NCBI RefSeq assembly: GCF_011761495.1
Contig: NZ_JAASRU010000005.1
Span: 1 to 64,000, forward strand
DNA: 64,000 nucleotides
Origin: Alkalibacillus almallahensis
Lineage (GTDB): Bacteria > Bacillota > Bacilli > Bacillales > Alkalibacillaceae
Reading direction: 5' to 3'
The notes beneath the pieces were generated by a model. That model was not told the origin of the DNA. It saw only the letters and a list, made by a program, of their open reading frames with translations, and made no database searches. Positions 7,712 through 17,352 of this stretch are shown one piece after another (the stretch's first letter is position 1; each line of letters opens with the position of its first letter). The position numbers and the translations under genes were made by a program.

Positions 7712-9726
7712 GTCAAGTAGATGAGAAAGTCACCAATGATAAGCAAAGCCAACAGCCCGAAAACGATCAACAAGAAGTTCTTGAAAAGTATGATCGTCAA
7801 TCAAAGGTAAGAGATTTCGATAAAAGTAGATTTATACTTTGGACTTTCTTTATCATTGCTGCCTTTTATTCGATTTATCATTTATGGGTTCAATTCAATC
7901 CAATGCCGGCATTGCAACAACGATCAATTCACGTTGCGATAGGTTTAGCTTTAATATTCTTATTATATCCGACGTTTGCCAAACAAAACCGTGAACGTGT
8001 TCCTTTCTATGATTGGATCCTTGTTGGACTTAGTTTCTATACATCGGTCTACATTCTAACGGAATATACAGCAATCGTTACAGAGCGTGGCGGTATTCCG
8101 AATACGATGGATACCATTGTCGGTATACTTGCTGTACTTCTTGTATTAGAGGCAGCACGACGAGTTACAGGTCTTATCTTACCAATCGTGGCACTCGTTT
8201 TCCTAGCTTATCCATTCTTAAGCCATATGGATTTCATGCCAATGCGCTTAACGACAAGAGAATTTGATCTTGGTGATATCTTTGGTCAAATGTTCTTGAA
8301 AACAGAAGGACTTTATTCCACTGCGATCGGTGCTTCGGTTAACTTCATCTTTCTATTTATCTTATTCGGTGCTTTCTTGACGAAATCTGGATTAGGACAA
8401 TTCTTTAACGATATTGCGATGGCTTTAGCAGGTCACAGACAAGGTGGTCCCGCGAAAGTCGCCACCATATCCAGTGGTTTTATGGGAAGCATTAATGGAG
8501 CTGCCGTTGCCAATGTCGTCAGTACAGGATCATTTACGATCCCATTGATGAAGAAAATCGGCTACAATAAAAATTTCTCAGCCGCTGTTGAAGCTAGTTC
8601 ATCCGTTGGTGGTCAGGTCCTACCTCCAATCATGGGTGCTAGTGCCTTTATTATGGCAGAGACGACTGGCGTGAACTACGGAACCATTGCGCTCGCTGCT
8701 TTAATTCCTGCCGTTTTATATTACTTGGCTGTTATTATGCAGATTCACTACCGAGCTGGTAAGAATGATCTAAGAGGGATTCCTAAAGCTGACCTCCCTC
8801 GAGTCAAAGAAGTCATGAAGGAACGCGGACATCTATTAATCCCGATTGTAGCCTTAATCGTGATGCTTTTCCAAAACTTCCCTGTTGGTCATGCTGCTTT
8901 TTGGACAATCGTGACAACAATAGTTGTCGCATCTTTACGTAAGAAAACACGCATGAACTTTTCAGATATTATGGAAGCCCTTGTCTTAGGTGCTAGACAA
9001 TCATTAGCCGTTATGATCGCCTGTGCGGTTGTCGGTATTATCATTGGTGTCGTTAGCTTAACAAGTTTCGGAACCATCATGACATCATCGATCCAAAGCC
9101 TTGGGGCAGGATCATTATTCTTTACACTATTCTTTACGATGTTAGCATCCATGCTATTAGGTATGGGGCTTCCATCAATTCCAGCGTACATTATTACAGC
9201 GACAATGGCTGCACCAGCCCTATCAGAGTTTGGTGTCCCTGTTCTAATCGCGCACATGTTTGTATTCTATTTCGGTATTTTCGCAAACGTCACACCACCT
9301 GTTGCCTTAGCAGCATTTGCAGGAGCCGGCGTTTCGGGTGGAAATCCAATGGTCACAGGGTTCCAAGCCTTGAAATTATCACTGGCTGGGTTCATCATCC
9401 CGTACCTATTTGTCTATGAGCCAACGCTCTTAATGATTGATACGACAGGTGTTGCGACAAACGCTACCGAATTCGGACTACCACCAGTGTTCGATATCCT
9501 ACTCGTAACAGGTACAGCCATCATCGGGATCATTGCTCTCAGCGCTGGACTTGAAGGATTCTATAAAACTAAGATTAATCCGATATTACGTATTCTATTA
9601 CTAGGTGGCGCAATTTTATCCGTTGTACCAGGCATCATGACAGACGTTATTGGTCTTTCCTTAGTTGTCATAATCATGGCCATCAATTATGTCAGCTTTA
9701 AGAAACAACAAGTGCAGACAACTTAG
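7708..9726 (+). CDS. TRAP transporter fused permease (4TM/12TM, DctQM type)
   Basis: This 672-residue polytopic protein joins the small and large TRAP permease subunits and carries out ion-driven uptake of the ligand bound by the TAXI receptor. The N-terminal ~45 residues are polar and cytosolic. About four membrane segments (45-170) precede the large DctM-like domain. That domain contains FMGSINGAAVANVVSTG and LGMGLPSIPAYIITA, the conserved loops of the M subunit. The ATG at 7708 follows GGGGAGG by eight bases and overlaps the DUF1850 stop. An in-frame ATG at 7681 lacks a ribosome site. Confidence 0.92.
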   Translation: MSQVDEKVTNDKQSQQPENDQQEVLEKYDRQSKVRDFDKSRFILWTFFIIAAFYSIYHLWVQFNPMPALQQRSIHVAIGLALIFLLYPTFAKQNRERVPFYDWILVGLSFYTSVYILTEYTAIVTERGGIPNTMDTIVGILAVLLVLEAARRVTGLILPIVALVFLAYPFLSHMDFMPMRLTTREFDLGDIFGQMFLKTEGLYSTAIGASVNFIFLFILFGAFLTKSGLGQFFNDIAMALAGHRQGGPAKVATISSGFMGSINGAAVANVVSTGSFTIPLMKKIGYNKNFSAAVEASSSVGGQVLPPIMGASAFIMAETTGVNYGTIALAALIPAVLYYLAVIMQIHYRAGKNDLRGIPKADLPRVKEVMKERGHLLIPIVALIVMLFQNFPVGHAAFWTIVTTIVVASLRKKTRMNFSDIMEALVLGARQSLAVMIACAVVGIIIGVVSLTSFGTIMTSSIQSLGAGSLFFTLFFTMLASMLLGMGLPSIPAYIITATMAAPALSEFGVPVLIAHMFVFYFGIFANVTPPVALAAFAGAGVSGGNPMVTGFQALKLSLAGFIIPYLFVYEPTLLMIDTTGVATNATEFGLPPVFDILLVTGTAIIGIIALSAGLEGFYKTKINPILRILLLGGAILSVVPGIMTDVIGLSLVVIIMAINYVSFKKQQVQTT

Positions 9727-9774
9727 TGACTGGTCAATGATGATTGATTCCAAAACTTTACTCCTCATATAAAT

Positions 9775-9813
9775 GAAGCCCTTATTCGGTATAACAGGCC
9801 GAATAGGGGCTTC
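9775..9813. terminator. Hairpin after the TRAP operon
   Basis: Fifteen-base arms (9775-9789 and 9799-9813) pair with one mismatch around a 9-base loop, about 50 bp past the permease stop. There is no clear T-run, so termination strength is uncertain. Confidence 0.5.
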
Positions 9814-9903
9814 TGTTATGAGGAAATGAATATAAAATTTTTTTCCTGAAGTTTCTTCTCTCATATTGAAAAATATTTAAATTTATTTGTCAGTATTCAA
9901 AAA

Positions 9904-10040
9904 AGTCGCCGATATTTCAAGCATATCGACGACTCAGAAATTTTATCGACGCCATCTGAAATTTAACGGCGCCTCAGCGCATATATCAGCGCCCGCTGAT
10001 ATATATCGGCGAGCGTGGGTAATTTATCGGCGACTTAGCT
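9904..10040. repeat. 20-bp-period intergenic repeat array (array C)
   Basis: Cores start at 9924, 9944, 9964, 9984, 10004 and 10025. The steps are 20, 20, 20, 20 and 21 bp, the same pattern as array B. An exact inverted core (GTCGCCGATA) at 9905-9914 opens the array. Two adjacent units form a perfect 11-bp hairpin (9981-9991 with 9994-10004). The array lies in the 625-bp gap between the TRAP operon and the GntR gene; the rest of that gap (10041-10280) shows no recognisable feature. Confidence 0.85.
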
Positions 10041-10281
10041 AAAATCATATAATATAATCCGACATTACCTGAATGTTATGTTGCAATTACTCAAGCAATC
10101 CTATTAGAGAATCAATTCCAACAAATACATTCTCTCCTTTTATCAATCTATTAGTATAAGTAGTGCGTGACCTAATAATCTGTTGTCGTTAATGAACTCT
10201 GGTCAGTTAGTTAGGCTGTATAATCTTATTTATAGAAATTGTTTAATTCTATTGGATGGTTACAGAAGTTCCTATTATTTC

Positions 10282-10311
10282 TCGACACAAAATGTTAAAA
10301 TTTCTTATAAC
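10282..10311 (+). promoter_or_regulatory. Probable sigma-A promoter of the GntR regulator
   Basis: TCGACA (10282-10287) and TATAAC (10306-10311) are each one base off consensus and are 18 bp apart. They lie 40 bp before the regulator start. Confidence 0.55.
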
Positions 10312-10351
10312 AATCCAATATGTTAAACACTGCAAAATGATAGGTGATTAG

Positions 10352-11080
10352 ATGCCCTTAAATTATGTCAATTCAATTCCACTGCATTATCAACTAGCAA
10401 AAGAGATTGAGGATAAGATATACAGTGGTCAATATAATGAGAAAATTCCAAGTGAACGTGAATTAATGGATGAATTCCATGTCAGTAGAAGTACTGTTAG
10501 ACAGAGTGTTTCGCAATTAGTGCAGGCTGGTGTCTTGGAAAGAAAAAGAGGAATGGGAACCTTCGTTAAGATTAAGCCTATTCATGATTGGCTTGGAAAT
10601 TTAAAAAGTACAACTGAAACAATTGAAGAAATGGATATGATTCCAGGTGCCAAATTAATAGAATCAAGATTAGTAGAGTTAGATGATGAATTACAATCGA
10701 TCACTGGTTTAAAGAAAGCCTACTATTTCAAAAGATTACGTTATGCCAATCATCTGCCATTAGGAATTGAATCTCATTATTATCCGATTGAACTAGGTAA
10801 GAAACTCATCCAATATGATTTAAATAAAGAGTCCTTTTATCACTTAATTGAGGAAAAGCTCGGTGTTAAATCTTTCAATGCTGATCAGAATATTACTGCT
10901 AATATTATTAGCGATGAAGATGCAAAGCTTATGAATGTGTCAAACAAGCTATGTATGCTTCATACTAATCGTAAAATTATTGATATTAATGGACAATTTG
11001 TCGAGTATGAGGACGCTGTCTATCGTTCAGACATGTATTCCTTTAATATTAGCCTGACTCGCGGTTTTAATATTGAATAA
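10352..11080 (+). CDS. GntR-family regulator, HutC subfamily
   Basis: This 242-residue transcription factor has an N-terminal winged helix (about residues 5-72; SERELMDEFHVSRSTVRQSV is the recognition region, and GMGTFVK ends the wing). An effector-binding UTRA domain follows (about 90-235, with FKRLRYANHLPLGIESHYYP). HutC-type regulators respond to small metabolites such as amino acids or sugars; the ligand here is unknown. The ribosome site is weak (AGGTG). It is convergent with the amidohydrolase/symporter pair, the likeliest local targets, though the TRAP operon upstream is also possible. Confidence 0.88.
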   Translation: MPLNYVNSIPLHYQLAKEIEDKIYSGQYNEKIPSERELMDEFHVSRSTVRQSVSQLVQAGVLERKRGMGTFVKIKPIHDWLGNLKSTTETIEEMDMIPGAKLIESRLVELDDELQSITGLKKAYYFKRLRYANHLPLGIESHYYPIELGKKLIQYDLNKESFYHLIEEKLGVKSFNADQNITANIISDEDAKLMNVSNKLCMLHTNRKIIDINGQFVEYEDAVYRSDMYSFNISLTRGFNIE

Positions 11081-11084
11081 TAGA

Positions 11085-11114
11085 AAGGCCATCTCCTCCC
11101 GGGAAGATGGCCTT
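11085..11114. terminator. Bidirectional terminator between GntR and amidohydrolase genes
   Basis: Perfect 10-bp arms (11085-11094 and 11105-11114) lie between two converging genes. Confidence 0.7.
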
Positions 11115-11119
11115 CAACT

Positions 11120-12763
11120 TTAGCTCAAACGATTATACACTTCTTCTCCATCAATAATCGTTCGAGTTACTTCAATATCTTTTATTTCACTTAATTCTAC
11201 ATCATAAGGATTATGAGATAGTGTGACTAAGTCAGCCTGTTTACCTACCTCGATACTTCCCGTTAAATCTTCTTCAAAGTTTAACTTCGCTCCTTCAGTG
11301 ATCATCGTCCGTAATGCTGTTTCCAAATCAATGATTTGACCTTCTCCTAACACATAACCATTCCGCGTTAAGCGATTAACCGCTGCCCAGACTGAAAACA
11401 ATGGTGATATTGGTGTGATTGGACAGTCAGAGTGCAATGTATAAAGTAAACCTTTATCACTTGCCTCTTTTAATGGATTAATCCGTTTTGCACGATCTGG
11501 ACCTAAGAAAATATCGCGATGACGGTCACCCCAATAATACACATGATTAATAAAGAATGAAGCTGCTACGCCTAGACGTTTCATTCGATCAAGGTCCTCA
11601 GGTTTTGCCGTTTGTACATGCTCAATTCGATGACGATGATCTTCTCTTGGATATTGGTTAAGAGCGTATTCATAAGCATCGAGTATCGAACGAATAGCCC
11701 GATCTCCATTACCATGTGTGGTGATTCTGAATCCACGTTTATGATATTCTAATACTTCTTCCTTAAAATCATCTTCATCATGAATGAAATCACCTATTAC
11801 TGAAGAATCGTTATAATAAGGTTCTCTAAGTGCACCTGTCATGCCCTGGATGGATCCATCCTGAAACATTTTAACACTATCTAATGAAACTAAACCATCA
11901 GACTTGTCCAATAAATACTGATTTAATTCTTCTGGTGTATAGTTGCCAAAAGGAGTACCTTCTTGCATTAAATAATGCATAATCATGACCCGTGTTTTAA
12001 TAGGATTCACTCTATCTCTGGCTGCTTTTAAATGAACCTCTAGTTCTTCCATATTGAATATGGCCGCATCTGAGTTGGTTGTAATCCCTTTAGTTAAGTA
12101 TTCATCAGAAGCTTGTTTTAAAATATTGACTGATTCATCAGTGCTTCTTTCAGGTAATGCGTCTAAAAATGGCTGCATAGCACCTGGTTCATATAACACA
12201 CCATTCAATAATCCTTCTTCGTCTCTTCCAAAGTGACCCCCTGGAAAATCTTCCACTTGGTCATCTAAACCTACCATTTCAATCGCTTTCGAGTTCACAT
12301 AAGCCAGATGTCCTGAGATATGTCTGATATAAAGTGGATGATGAGGCGCAACATCATCTAATTCTTTACGATTCAGATGACGCTTATCAGCAATCATCGT
12401 GTCATCATACCCAAACCCTTCAATCCATGAACCTGATTCCACTTGTTTAGTTTGTTCACTGATCGCATTTAACACATCACTAACTGTTTCATTTGGAGGT
12501 ACATTACAATCTATTTGTTCCTTTGTTTTTGCATACATGAAGATATGGTTATGTGTATCGATAAACCCTGGAATCATCGTTACTTGATCTAAATCGACAA
12601 CAGCTGCATCGCTATTAGACTCCACTTCATCTTGTGGAGGTTCAGAACTTTCCCAAACGCCTGTTATCACACCATCAGCTACTGTGAGCGAGCCATACAT
12701 ATGATTAGAAGAATCAAACGAGTAGATTCTACCATTCTTATAAATTGTATCTGCTTTCACCAT
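11120..12763 (-). CDS. YtcJ-like metal-dependent amidohydrolase
   Basis: This 547-residue enzyme of the amidohydrolase superfamily resembles the YtcJ/NfdA group. It has a small beta-sandwich around a TIM barrel. Metal and catalytic residues are visible in GFIDTHNHIF (strand 1), in TTHGNGDRAI and IEHVQ (His ligands of strands 5-6) and in TLHSDCPITP (terminal Asp). The C-terminal SIEVGKQADLVTL is typical of the sandwich. The substrate is unknown, but an amide or cyclic amide is likely. A symporter gene 24 bp upstream on the same strand probably imports the substrate. Confidence 0.88.
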   Translation of the reverse strand: MVKADTIYKNGRIYSFDSSNHMYGSLTVADGVITGVWESSEPPQDEVESNSDAAVVDLDQVTMIPGFIDTHNHIFMYAKTKEQIDCNVPPNETVSDVLNAISEQTKQVESGSWIEGFGYDDTMIADKRHLNRKELDDVAPHHPLYIRHISGHLAYVNSKAIEMVGLDDQVEDFPGGHFGRDEEGLLNGVLYEPGAMQPFLDALPERSTDESVNILKQASDEYLTKGITTNSDAAIFNMEELEVHLKAARDRVNPIKTRVMIMHYLMQEGTPFGNYTPEELNQYLLDKSDGLVSLDSVKMFQDGSIQGMTGALREPYYNDSSVIGDFIHDEDDFKEEVLEYHKRGFRITTHGNGDRAIRSILDAYEYALNQYPREDHRHRIEHVQTAKPEDLDRMKRLGVAASFFINHVYYWGDRHRDIFLGPDRAKRINPLKEASDKGLLYTLHSDCPITPISPLFSVWAAVNRLTRNGYVLGEGQIIDLETALRTMITEGAKLNFEEDLTGSIEVGKQADLVTLSHNPYDVELSEIKDIEVTRTIIDGEEVYNRLS

Positions 12764-12787
12764 TTAATCACCTTCTTAAACATCATT

Positions 12788-14209
12788 TTATTCAGTTTTT
12801 TCATTCTTATAAGCAAAATAATAAGCTGTTGGATCCTCATCTTCTGAGTGGTCAGTCATTAAACTCACAACCACTAAAATAATTAAAGACACTACTAGTC
12901 CTGGGACAATCTCATGTAAGCCAAACGGTTTTCCTGCTAAATTCCAAATTAGTGCAAAAATTAAGGAACCAACCACACTTGCAATCATGCCTGTCTTCGT
13001 TGCACCACGCCAATACATCGCTGCTAAAACAGGGAACACCATTGAAACCGCTGAAAGTGATAAAGCATACGTGTAAATCGCGATAATGTCAGAGATTAAT
13101 AGAGCAATTAATAAACCACCCACAGCCATAACAGCTACGGAAAGACGAGATACTTTTAAGATTTTCTCACCACTAGCATCAGGATTCATCCATTTTTCAT
13201 AAATGTCTTTCGAGATATTCATTGCACCACTTAACAAGAATGACGTTGCCCCTGTTAAGACAGCAGCAAATAACGACACCATAAAGAAACCACCAATAGC
13301 AGGGTGAAAGACAGTCGCAAGAAAATCTGTATAAACGGAATCAGGATGCGTATCTAACGGAATAGATTGACGAGCAATCACACCAATTCCAACTGCAAAG
13401 AAACCAACAACTGATGTCATAATAAACCCAACTGTCACAGCACTAACAGCTGTCTTCTCCGATTTAGCAGCTGAAATACGTTGCCACGACGTTTGCCATA
13501 CTAGATAGAATGGCCCGAAGATAATGAGATAGTTAAGCAATTCTGTACCACTTAATCCTGTGAAGTTAAGTAATTCGCTTGGCGTATTTTGTACAACCGT
13601 ATCAAATCCACCAACATAATTTAGACCAACGATAAACATTAAAATCAACCCAACAATGATTAAAACAGACTGTACCGCATCAGTCCAGGCAACACTCGGT
13701 AGACCTCCCATTAGAGTGAAGGACACACAGACTAAAAAGCCAATAATCATGGCCCAGAATAGTGGAATATCGACAATCGTCGTGAAAATGGAACCCATTC
13801 CAACAATCTGCATACCAAATGTTGGTGTCATATAAAGAATACTGATGACCAACGCAGGGATTAACCCTGCTGCTTTACCGAAACGTCTTACGAATAGATC
13901 AGGTATCGTATACAACTTCAACTTTCGAATCGTTTTACCAAGTAAGAATACGAGTAAAATTGAGAACCCAGCGACAGGTAAGGTAGTTAAAAACCAAGCC
14001 GTACCGACCTGGAATCCTTCTCCAGCTGCACCTATGACGGCGGCAGACCCCATAGAAGTCGCAATAATGCTACCACTGATTGGGAAAAAACCCAGGCTGA
14101 AGTTCGCCATTGTATAATCATCACTACTTTTAATTCTACGAGAATAATAAAATCCTAACCCCATAATTCCGGTTAAGAAAACAATTAACCATATTAAATA
14201 CCACGACAC
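12788..14209 (-). CDS. Sodium:solute symporter (SSS family)
   Basis: This is a polytopic protein of about 473 residues with some 13 membrane segments. SLGFFPISGSIIATSMGSAAVIGAAGEGF and GGLPSVAWTDAVQSVL match the sodium and substrate site regions of the SSS/PutP family. It presumably imports the substrate of the amidohydrolase encoded just downstream. A GTG at 14209, nine bases after AAAGGTG, is the best start. A GTG at 14221 overlaps that ribosome site. A perfect 12-bp inverted repeat about 100 bp upstream could be an operator. Confidence 0.85.
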   Translation of the reverse strand: MSWYLIWLIVFLTGIMGLGFYYSRRIKSSDDYTMANFSLGFFPISGSIIATSMGSAAVIGAAGEGFQVGTAWFLTTLPVAGFSILLVFLLGKTIRKLKLYTIPDLFVRRFGKAAGLIPALVISILYMTPTFGMQIVGMGSIFTTIVDIPLFWAMIIGFLVCVSFTLMGGLPSVAWTDAVQSVLIIVGLILMFIVGLNYVGGFDTVVQNTPSELLNFTGLSGTELLNYLIIFGPFYLVWQTSWQRISAAKSEKTAVSAVTVGFIMTSVVGFFAVGIGVIARQSIPLDTHPDSVYTDFLATVFHPAIGGFFMVSLFAAVLTGATSFLLSGAMNISKDIYEKWMNPDASGEKILKVSRLSVAVMAVGGLLIALLISDIIAIYTYALSLSAVSMVFPVLAAMYWRGATKTGMIASVVGSLIFALIWNLAGKPFGLHEIVPGLVVSLIILVVVSLMTDHSEDEDPTAYYFAYKNEKTE

Positions 14210-14310
14210 AAATAACAACACCTTTCGACTATGATTGCTAAAATTATTAGAATATTTACATAGTCATTATTATAAAGAATGCATTTTTCGTGGTTCAATG
14301 AAGTAGGAAT

Positions 14311-14340
14311 GTCCGAACCAGTAGACCAACTGGTTCGGAC
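14311..14340. promoter_or_regulatory. Perfect 12-bp inverted repeat upstream of the symporter gene
   Basis: Arms 14311-14322 and 14329-14340 are perfectly complementary with a 6-base spacer, and no T-run follows on either strand. The position, about 100 bp before the symporter start, suits an operator. A GntR-type site (GGTnnACC-like centre) is possible but unproven. Confidence 0.4.
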
Positions 14341-14360
14341 GTCTTAAAGTGTTATTTAAT

Positions 14361-14397
14361 AAAAAAGAATCGGACTACCCAATTGTTAGCCCGATTC
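14361..14397 (-). terminator. Terminator of ugd
   Basis: Eleven-base arms (14367-14377 and 14387-14397) carry one mismatch and run into six T on the - strand, directly past the ugd stop. Confidence 0.75.
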
Positions 14398-14401
14398 AAA
14401 A

Positions 14402-15571
14402 TTAATCTCTCGCAAATATATCTCTAGTGTAAACCTTATCATAAACATCATTTAATTGATTAGATAAACGATTCGCCACAATCACATCCGCATAATCTTT
14501 AAACGTCTCAAAATCATTCATCACTTTTAGCCCTTCGAATTTATCCATCCCAAGAGAAGGTTCATAAACGACAAGTTCAACTTCATTAGACATCAATCGT
14601 TTAATCACTCCATGAATGGCTGATTGGCGAAAGTTATCAGAATCCGTCTTCATGGTGAGACGATAAATTCCCACTACTTTCGGGCCTCTTGATAAAATCC
14701 GTTCTGCAATATGATCCTTACGGGTACGATTTGATTCAACGATGGCTTTAATGAGGTTATTCGGAACACCTTCGAAACTTGCACGTAATTGTTTCGTATC
14801 TTTTGGCAGACAATAACCACCATAACCGAATGATGGATTATTATAATGATCACCAATACGTGGGTCTAGCCCTACTCCTTCAATAATTTGTCGCGTATCT
14901 AAATCATTAATCTCAGCGTAGTTATCAAGTTCATTAAAGAATGACACCCGCATCGCGAGATATGTATTGGCAAACAACTTAATCGCCTCAGCTTCAGTTG
15001 AGTTCGTAAATAATGTTGGGATATCTTCTTTGATAGCCCCTTCAACAAGCAGACTCGCAAATGTTTCTGCTCGTTCAGACTGTTCACCTACAATAATTCG
15101 AGATGGATAAAGATTATCATAAAGTGCCTTTCCTTCCCGTAAAAACTCTGGTGAAAAAATAATGTTATTGGTATTGTATTTCTGTCGTAATTCTTCAGTA
15201 TAGCCAACTGGTATAGTCGATTTAATAATCATCAACGCTTGCTCATTTATGGACAGAACAGTTTCAACAACCGTTTCAACTGAAGACGTGTCAAAGTAAT
15301 TCTGTTCAGGGTCATAGTTTGTTGGTGTTGAGATCACAACAAAATCAGCATCCTGAATAGCTGTTTGTTGATCAGTCGTTGCATTTAAGCGCAAGTCTTT
15401 AGTTGATAAAAACTCTTCGATCTCATGATCTGCGATTGGTGATTGTTGATTGTTAATTAAATCAACCTTCTCTTGAACGATATCAAGTGCTGTGACATTG
15501 TTATGTTGAGCTAATAGAACGGCGTTCGATAGCCCGACATAGCCTGTACCTGCTATTGTGATGTTATGCAT
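14402..15571 (-). CDS. ugd: UDP-glucose 6-dehydrogenase
   Basis: This 389-residue enzyme oxidises UDP-glucose to UDP-glucuronate with two NAD+, supplying uronic acid for the polysaccharide. It shows the N-terminal Rossmann motif [10 protein letters not shown] (residues 7-16), the catalytic Cys in [14 protein letters not shown] (about residue 253) and a C-terminal UDP-binding Rossmann domain. The short length matches the CapL/Ugd subgroup and not the ~440-residue WbpO type encoded at 56.9 kb. AAAGGG precedes the ATG. A decayed copy of its 3' end lies at 20440-20565 in the same orientation. Confidence 0.92.
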   Translation of the reverse strand: MHNITIAGTGYVGLSNAVLLAQHNNVTALDIVQEKVDLINNQQSPIADHEIEEFLSTKDLRLNATTDQQTAIQDADFVVISTPTNYDPEQNYFDTSSVETVVETVLSINEQALMIIKSTIPVGYTEELRQKYNTNNIIFSPEFLREGKALYDNLYPSRIIVGEQSERAETFASLLVEGAIKEDIPTLFTNSTEAEAIKLFANTYLAMRVSFFNELDNYAEINDLDTRQIIEGVGLDPRIGDHYNNPSFGYGGYCLPKDTKQLRASFEGVPNNLIKAIVESNRTRKDHIAERILSRGPKVVGIYRLTMKTDSDNFRQSAIHGVIKRLMSNEVELVVYEPSLGMDKFEGLKVMNDFETFKDYADVIVANRLSNQLNDVYDKVYTRDIFARD

Positions 15572-15944
15572 AGTTTCACCCTTTTAATAGTAAATTTAAC
15601 TATTTTGATTACATTAGTACCAATATAGAAATGGACTATTTATGAATAGTTAAAGTTAAATTGAATCCAGCCTCTTTCTAGCGTCTCATTAAATATGAAG
15701 CTTTTTATATTATACAAAAATTCATTGTAAACATAAAAAGAAACACATAATTATTCTAATCAATGAAATATGCAGAGTCTGCGATTAAAAGCTTAATAAG
15801 TTACTTATAACTAAGTATTCTCATAAGATACAAATCAACAACTTTAATTTAATGTTTACGATATAACATAACGTGACTAATGCTATTCATTGAAAATCCA
15901 TTCGAAATATTCAATCTAGATTGATAAAACGAGGGGCAAGACTT
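15572..15944. other. Intergenic gap between ugd and cysQ
   Basis: These 373 bp of A/T-rich DNA contain no convincing gene, terminator or promoter beyond the ugd ribosome site at its left edge. Confidence 0.5.
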
Positions 15945-16733
15945 CTATTTCACCAAAAACCAACCATTAGTTAGATCTTCTCGATTATAATAAAAACGCT
16001 CTCCATCATCATATCTCACAACCTTCTTACCAACGGATTCAACAATGGCTTGTCCTGCACCTGTATCCCATTCCATTGTTGGTGCATATCGTGGATAATA
16101 ATCGGCTTCGCCTTCAGCAACTAAACAGAACTTCAGTGAACTACCTGAAGAAACAGTCTCAACCTCACCATGTTCTGCTTTCAGTTCTTCAATAAACGCT
16201 TCCGTTTCTTCTGACATATGAGAACGGCTCGCTACAACGTCCACAGCGTCTTTTGATTGCTCTAAAGGTAGCTTATGACTTAGCTCTTTAACATCCTCGT
16301 CTGTTTTAAGCTTGGCTTGAGAAGCATCATTCAGTTTAAAAGCACCTTCACCAACAACTCCAACATAAAGAATATCTAACGCAGGAGCATAAATAACGCC
16401 AACAGAAGGATAACCACCATCAACAAGCGCTATATTAACGGTAAATTCACCGTTTTTCTTAATGAATTCCTTCGTCCCATCAAGTGGATCGACTAAAAAG
16501 AATTGTTTCCAATTCTTGCGTTCTTCATATGAAATGTCATCGCCTTCTTCACTTAAAATCGGAATCGAAGGAAAGCTTTCTTTAAGCTCTTTTTCAATCA
16601 CTGCATGAGCTTGCTCATCCGCAATTGTTAAAGGTGATTCGTCTTCCTTATAAGCAACATCAAAGTCTTTCTTATAAATCTCCATAATCTCTTCACCAGC
16701 ATCAAGTGCAATATTTGCTAACTCTTTAATCAT
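15945..16733 (-). CDS. cysQ: 3'(2'),5'-bisphosphate nucleotidase (PAP phosphatase)
   Basis: This 262-residue inositol-monophosphatase-fold enzyme removes the 3' phosphate from PAP, the by-product of sulfotransferases, relieving their inhibition. The metal-binding DPLDGTKEF (about residues 86-94) and the later WDTGAGQAIVE are diagnostic. EEGDD (about 62-66) supplies further ligands. It is last of the operon sat-transporter-cysC-cysQ and begins three bases after cysC. The presence of CysQ with sulfotransferases nearby points to PAPS being spent on sulfation. Confidence 0.92.
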   Translation of the reverse strand: MIKELANIALDAGEEIMEIYKKDFDVAYKEDESPLTIADEQAHAVIEKELKESFPSIPILSEEGDDISYEERKNWKQFFLVDPLDGTKEFIKKNGEFTVNIALVDGGYPSVGVIYAPALDILYVGVVGEGAFKLNDASQAKLKTDEDVKELSHKLPLEQSKDAVDVVASRSHMSEETEAFIEELKAEHGEVETVSSGSSLKFCLVAEGEADYYPRYAPTMEWDTGAGQAIVESVGKKVVRYDDGERFYYNREDLTNGWFLVK

Positions 16734-16736
16734 CTT

Positions 16737-17342
16737 TTACGCCTCAAAGTGTCCGTTTTGTTTTAAGTAATCAACGACTTGCTGAACGCATTCTTCTAAT
16801 GAATTTTGATCAGAATGAACGACTAATTCAGGATTCTTAGGTTCTTCATATGGATCATCGATACCAGTAAATCCTTTGATTTCACCTGCTCGCGCTTTTT
16901 GATATAGACCTTTAGGATCGCGTGATTCACATACTTCTAAATCGCAAGCGACATAAACTTCAATAAATTCGTCGGCATCCATGATTCCGCGTACTTTATC
17001 ACGGTCTCTACGATAAGGTGAAATGAAAGCTGTTAACGTTAATAGTCCAGCATCAGCCATTAACTTAGCAACTTCCCCAACTCGACGGATGTTTTCTGTG
17101 CGGTCTTCCGCACTAAATCCTAAATTATTATTAAGTCCATGACGAACATTATCACCGTCTAACCGAAATGTATGTAAACCTTGTCGATACAGTTCATTTT
17201 CAACTTCAACTGATATAGTTGATTTCCCTGCACCAGACAATCCAGTAAACCATACGACAGCACTTTTTTGTCCTTTTTGTTTTTGGCGTTCTTCTTTGAC
17301 TACTTTTGAATCATGCCAAACGATATTTTCTGATTTTGTCAT
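16737..17342 (-). CDS. cysC: Adenylylsulfate (APS) kinase
   Basis: The product phosphorylates APS to PAPS, the sulfate donor for sulfotransferases. Its 201 residues match the family. The Walker A motif is GLSGAGKST (about residues 34-42), with [17 protein letters not shown] for substrate binding and [13 protein letters not shown] later. It lies between the sulfate-type transporter gene (10 bp upstream) and cysQ (3 bp downstream), with ribosome site AGGAGG. Confidence 0.95.
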   Translation of the reverse strand: MTKSENIVWHDSKVVKEERQKQKGQKSAVVWFTGLSGAGKSTISVEVENELYRQGLHTFRLDGDNVRHGLNNNLGFSAEDRTENIRRVGEVAKLMADAGLLTLTAFISPYRRDRDKVRGIMDADEFIEVYVACDLEVCESRDPKGLYQKARAGEIKGFTGIDDPYEEPKNPELVVHSDQNSLEECVQQVVDYLKQNGHFEA

Positions 17343-17352
17343 TATAATCCTC

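Noticed and set aside
9904-10040. A CRISPR array
   Set aside because: The conserved core is only about 10 bp, the intervals are about 10 bp, the cores are degenerate, and no cas genes are nearby. True repeats and spacers are each about 25-40 bp.
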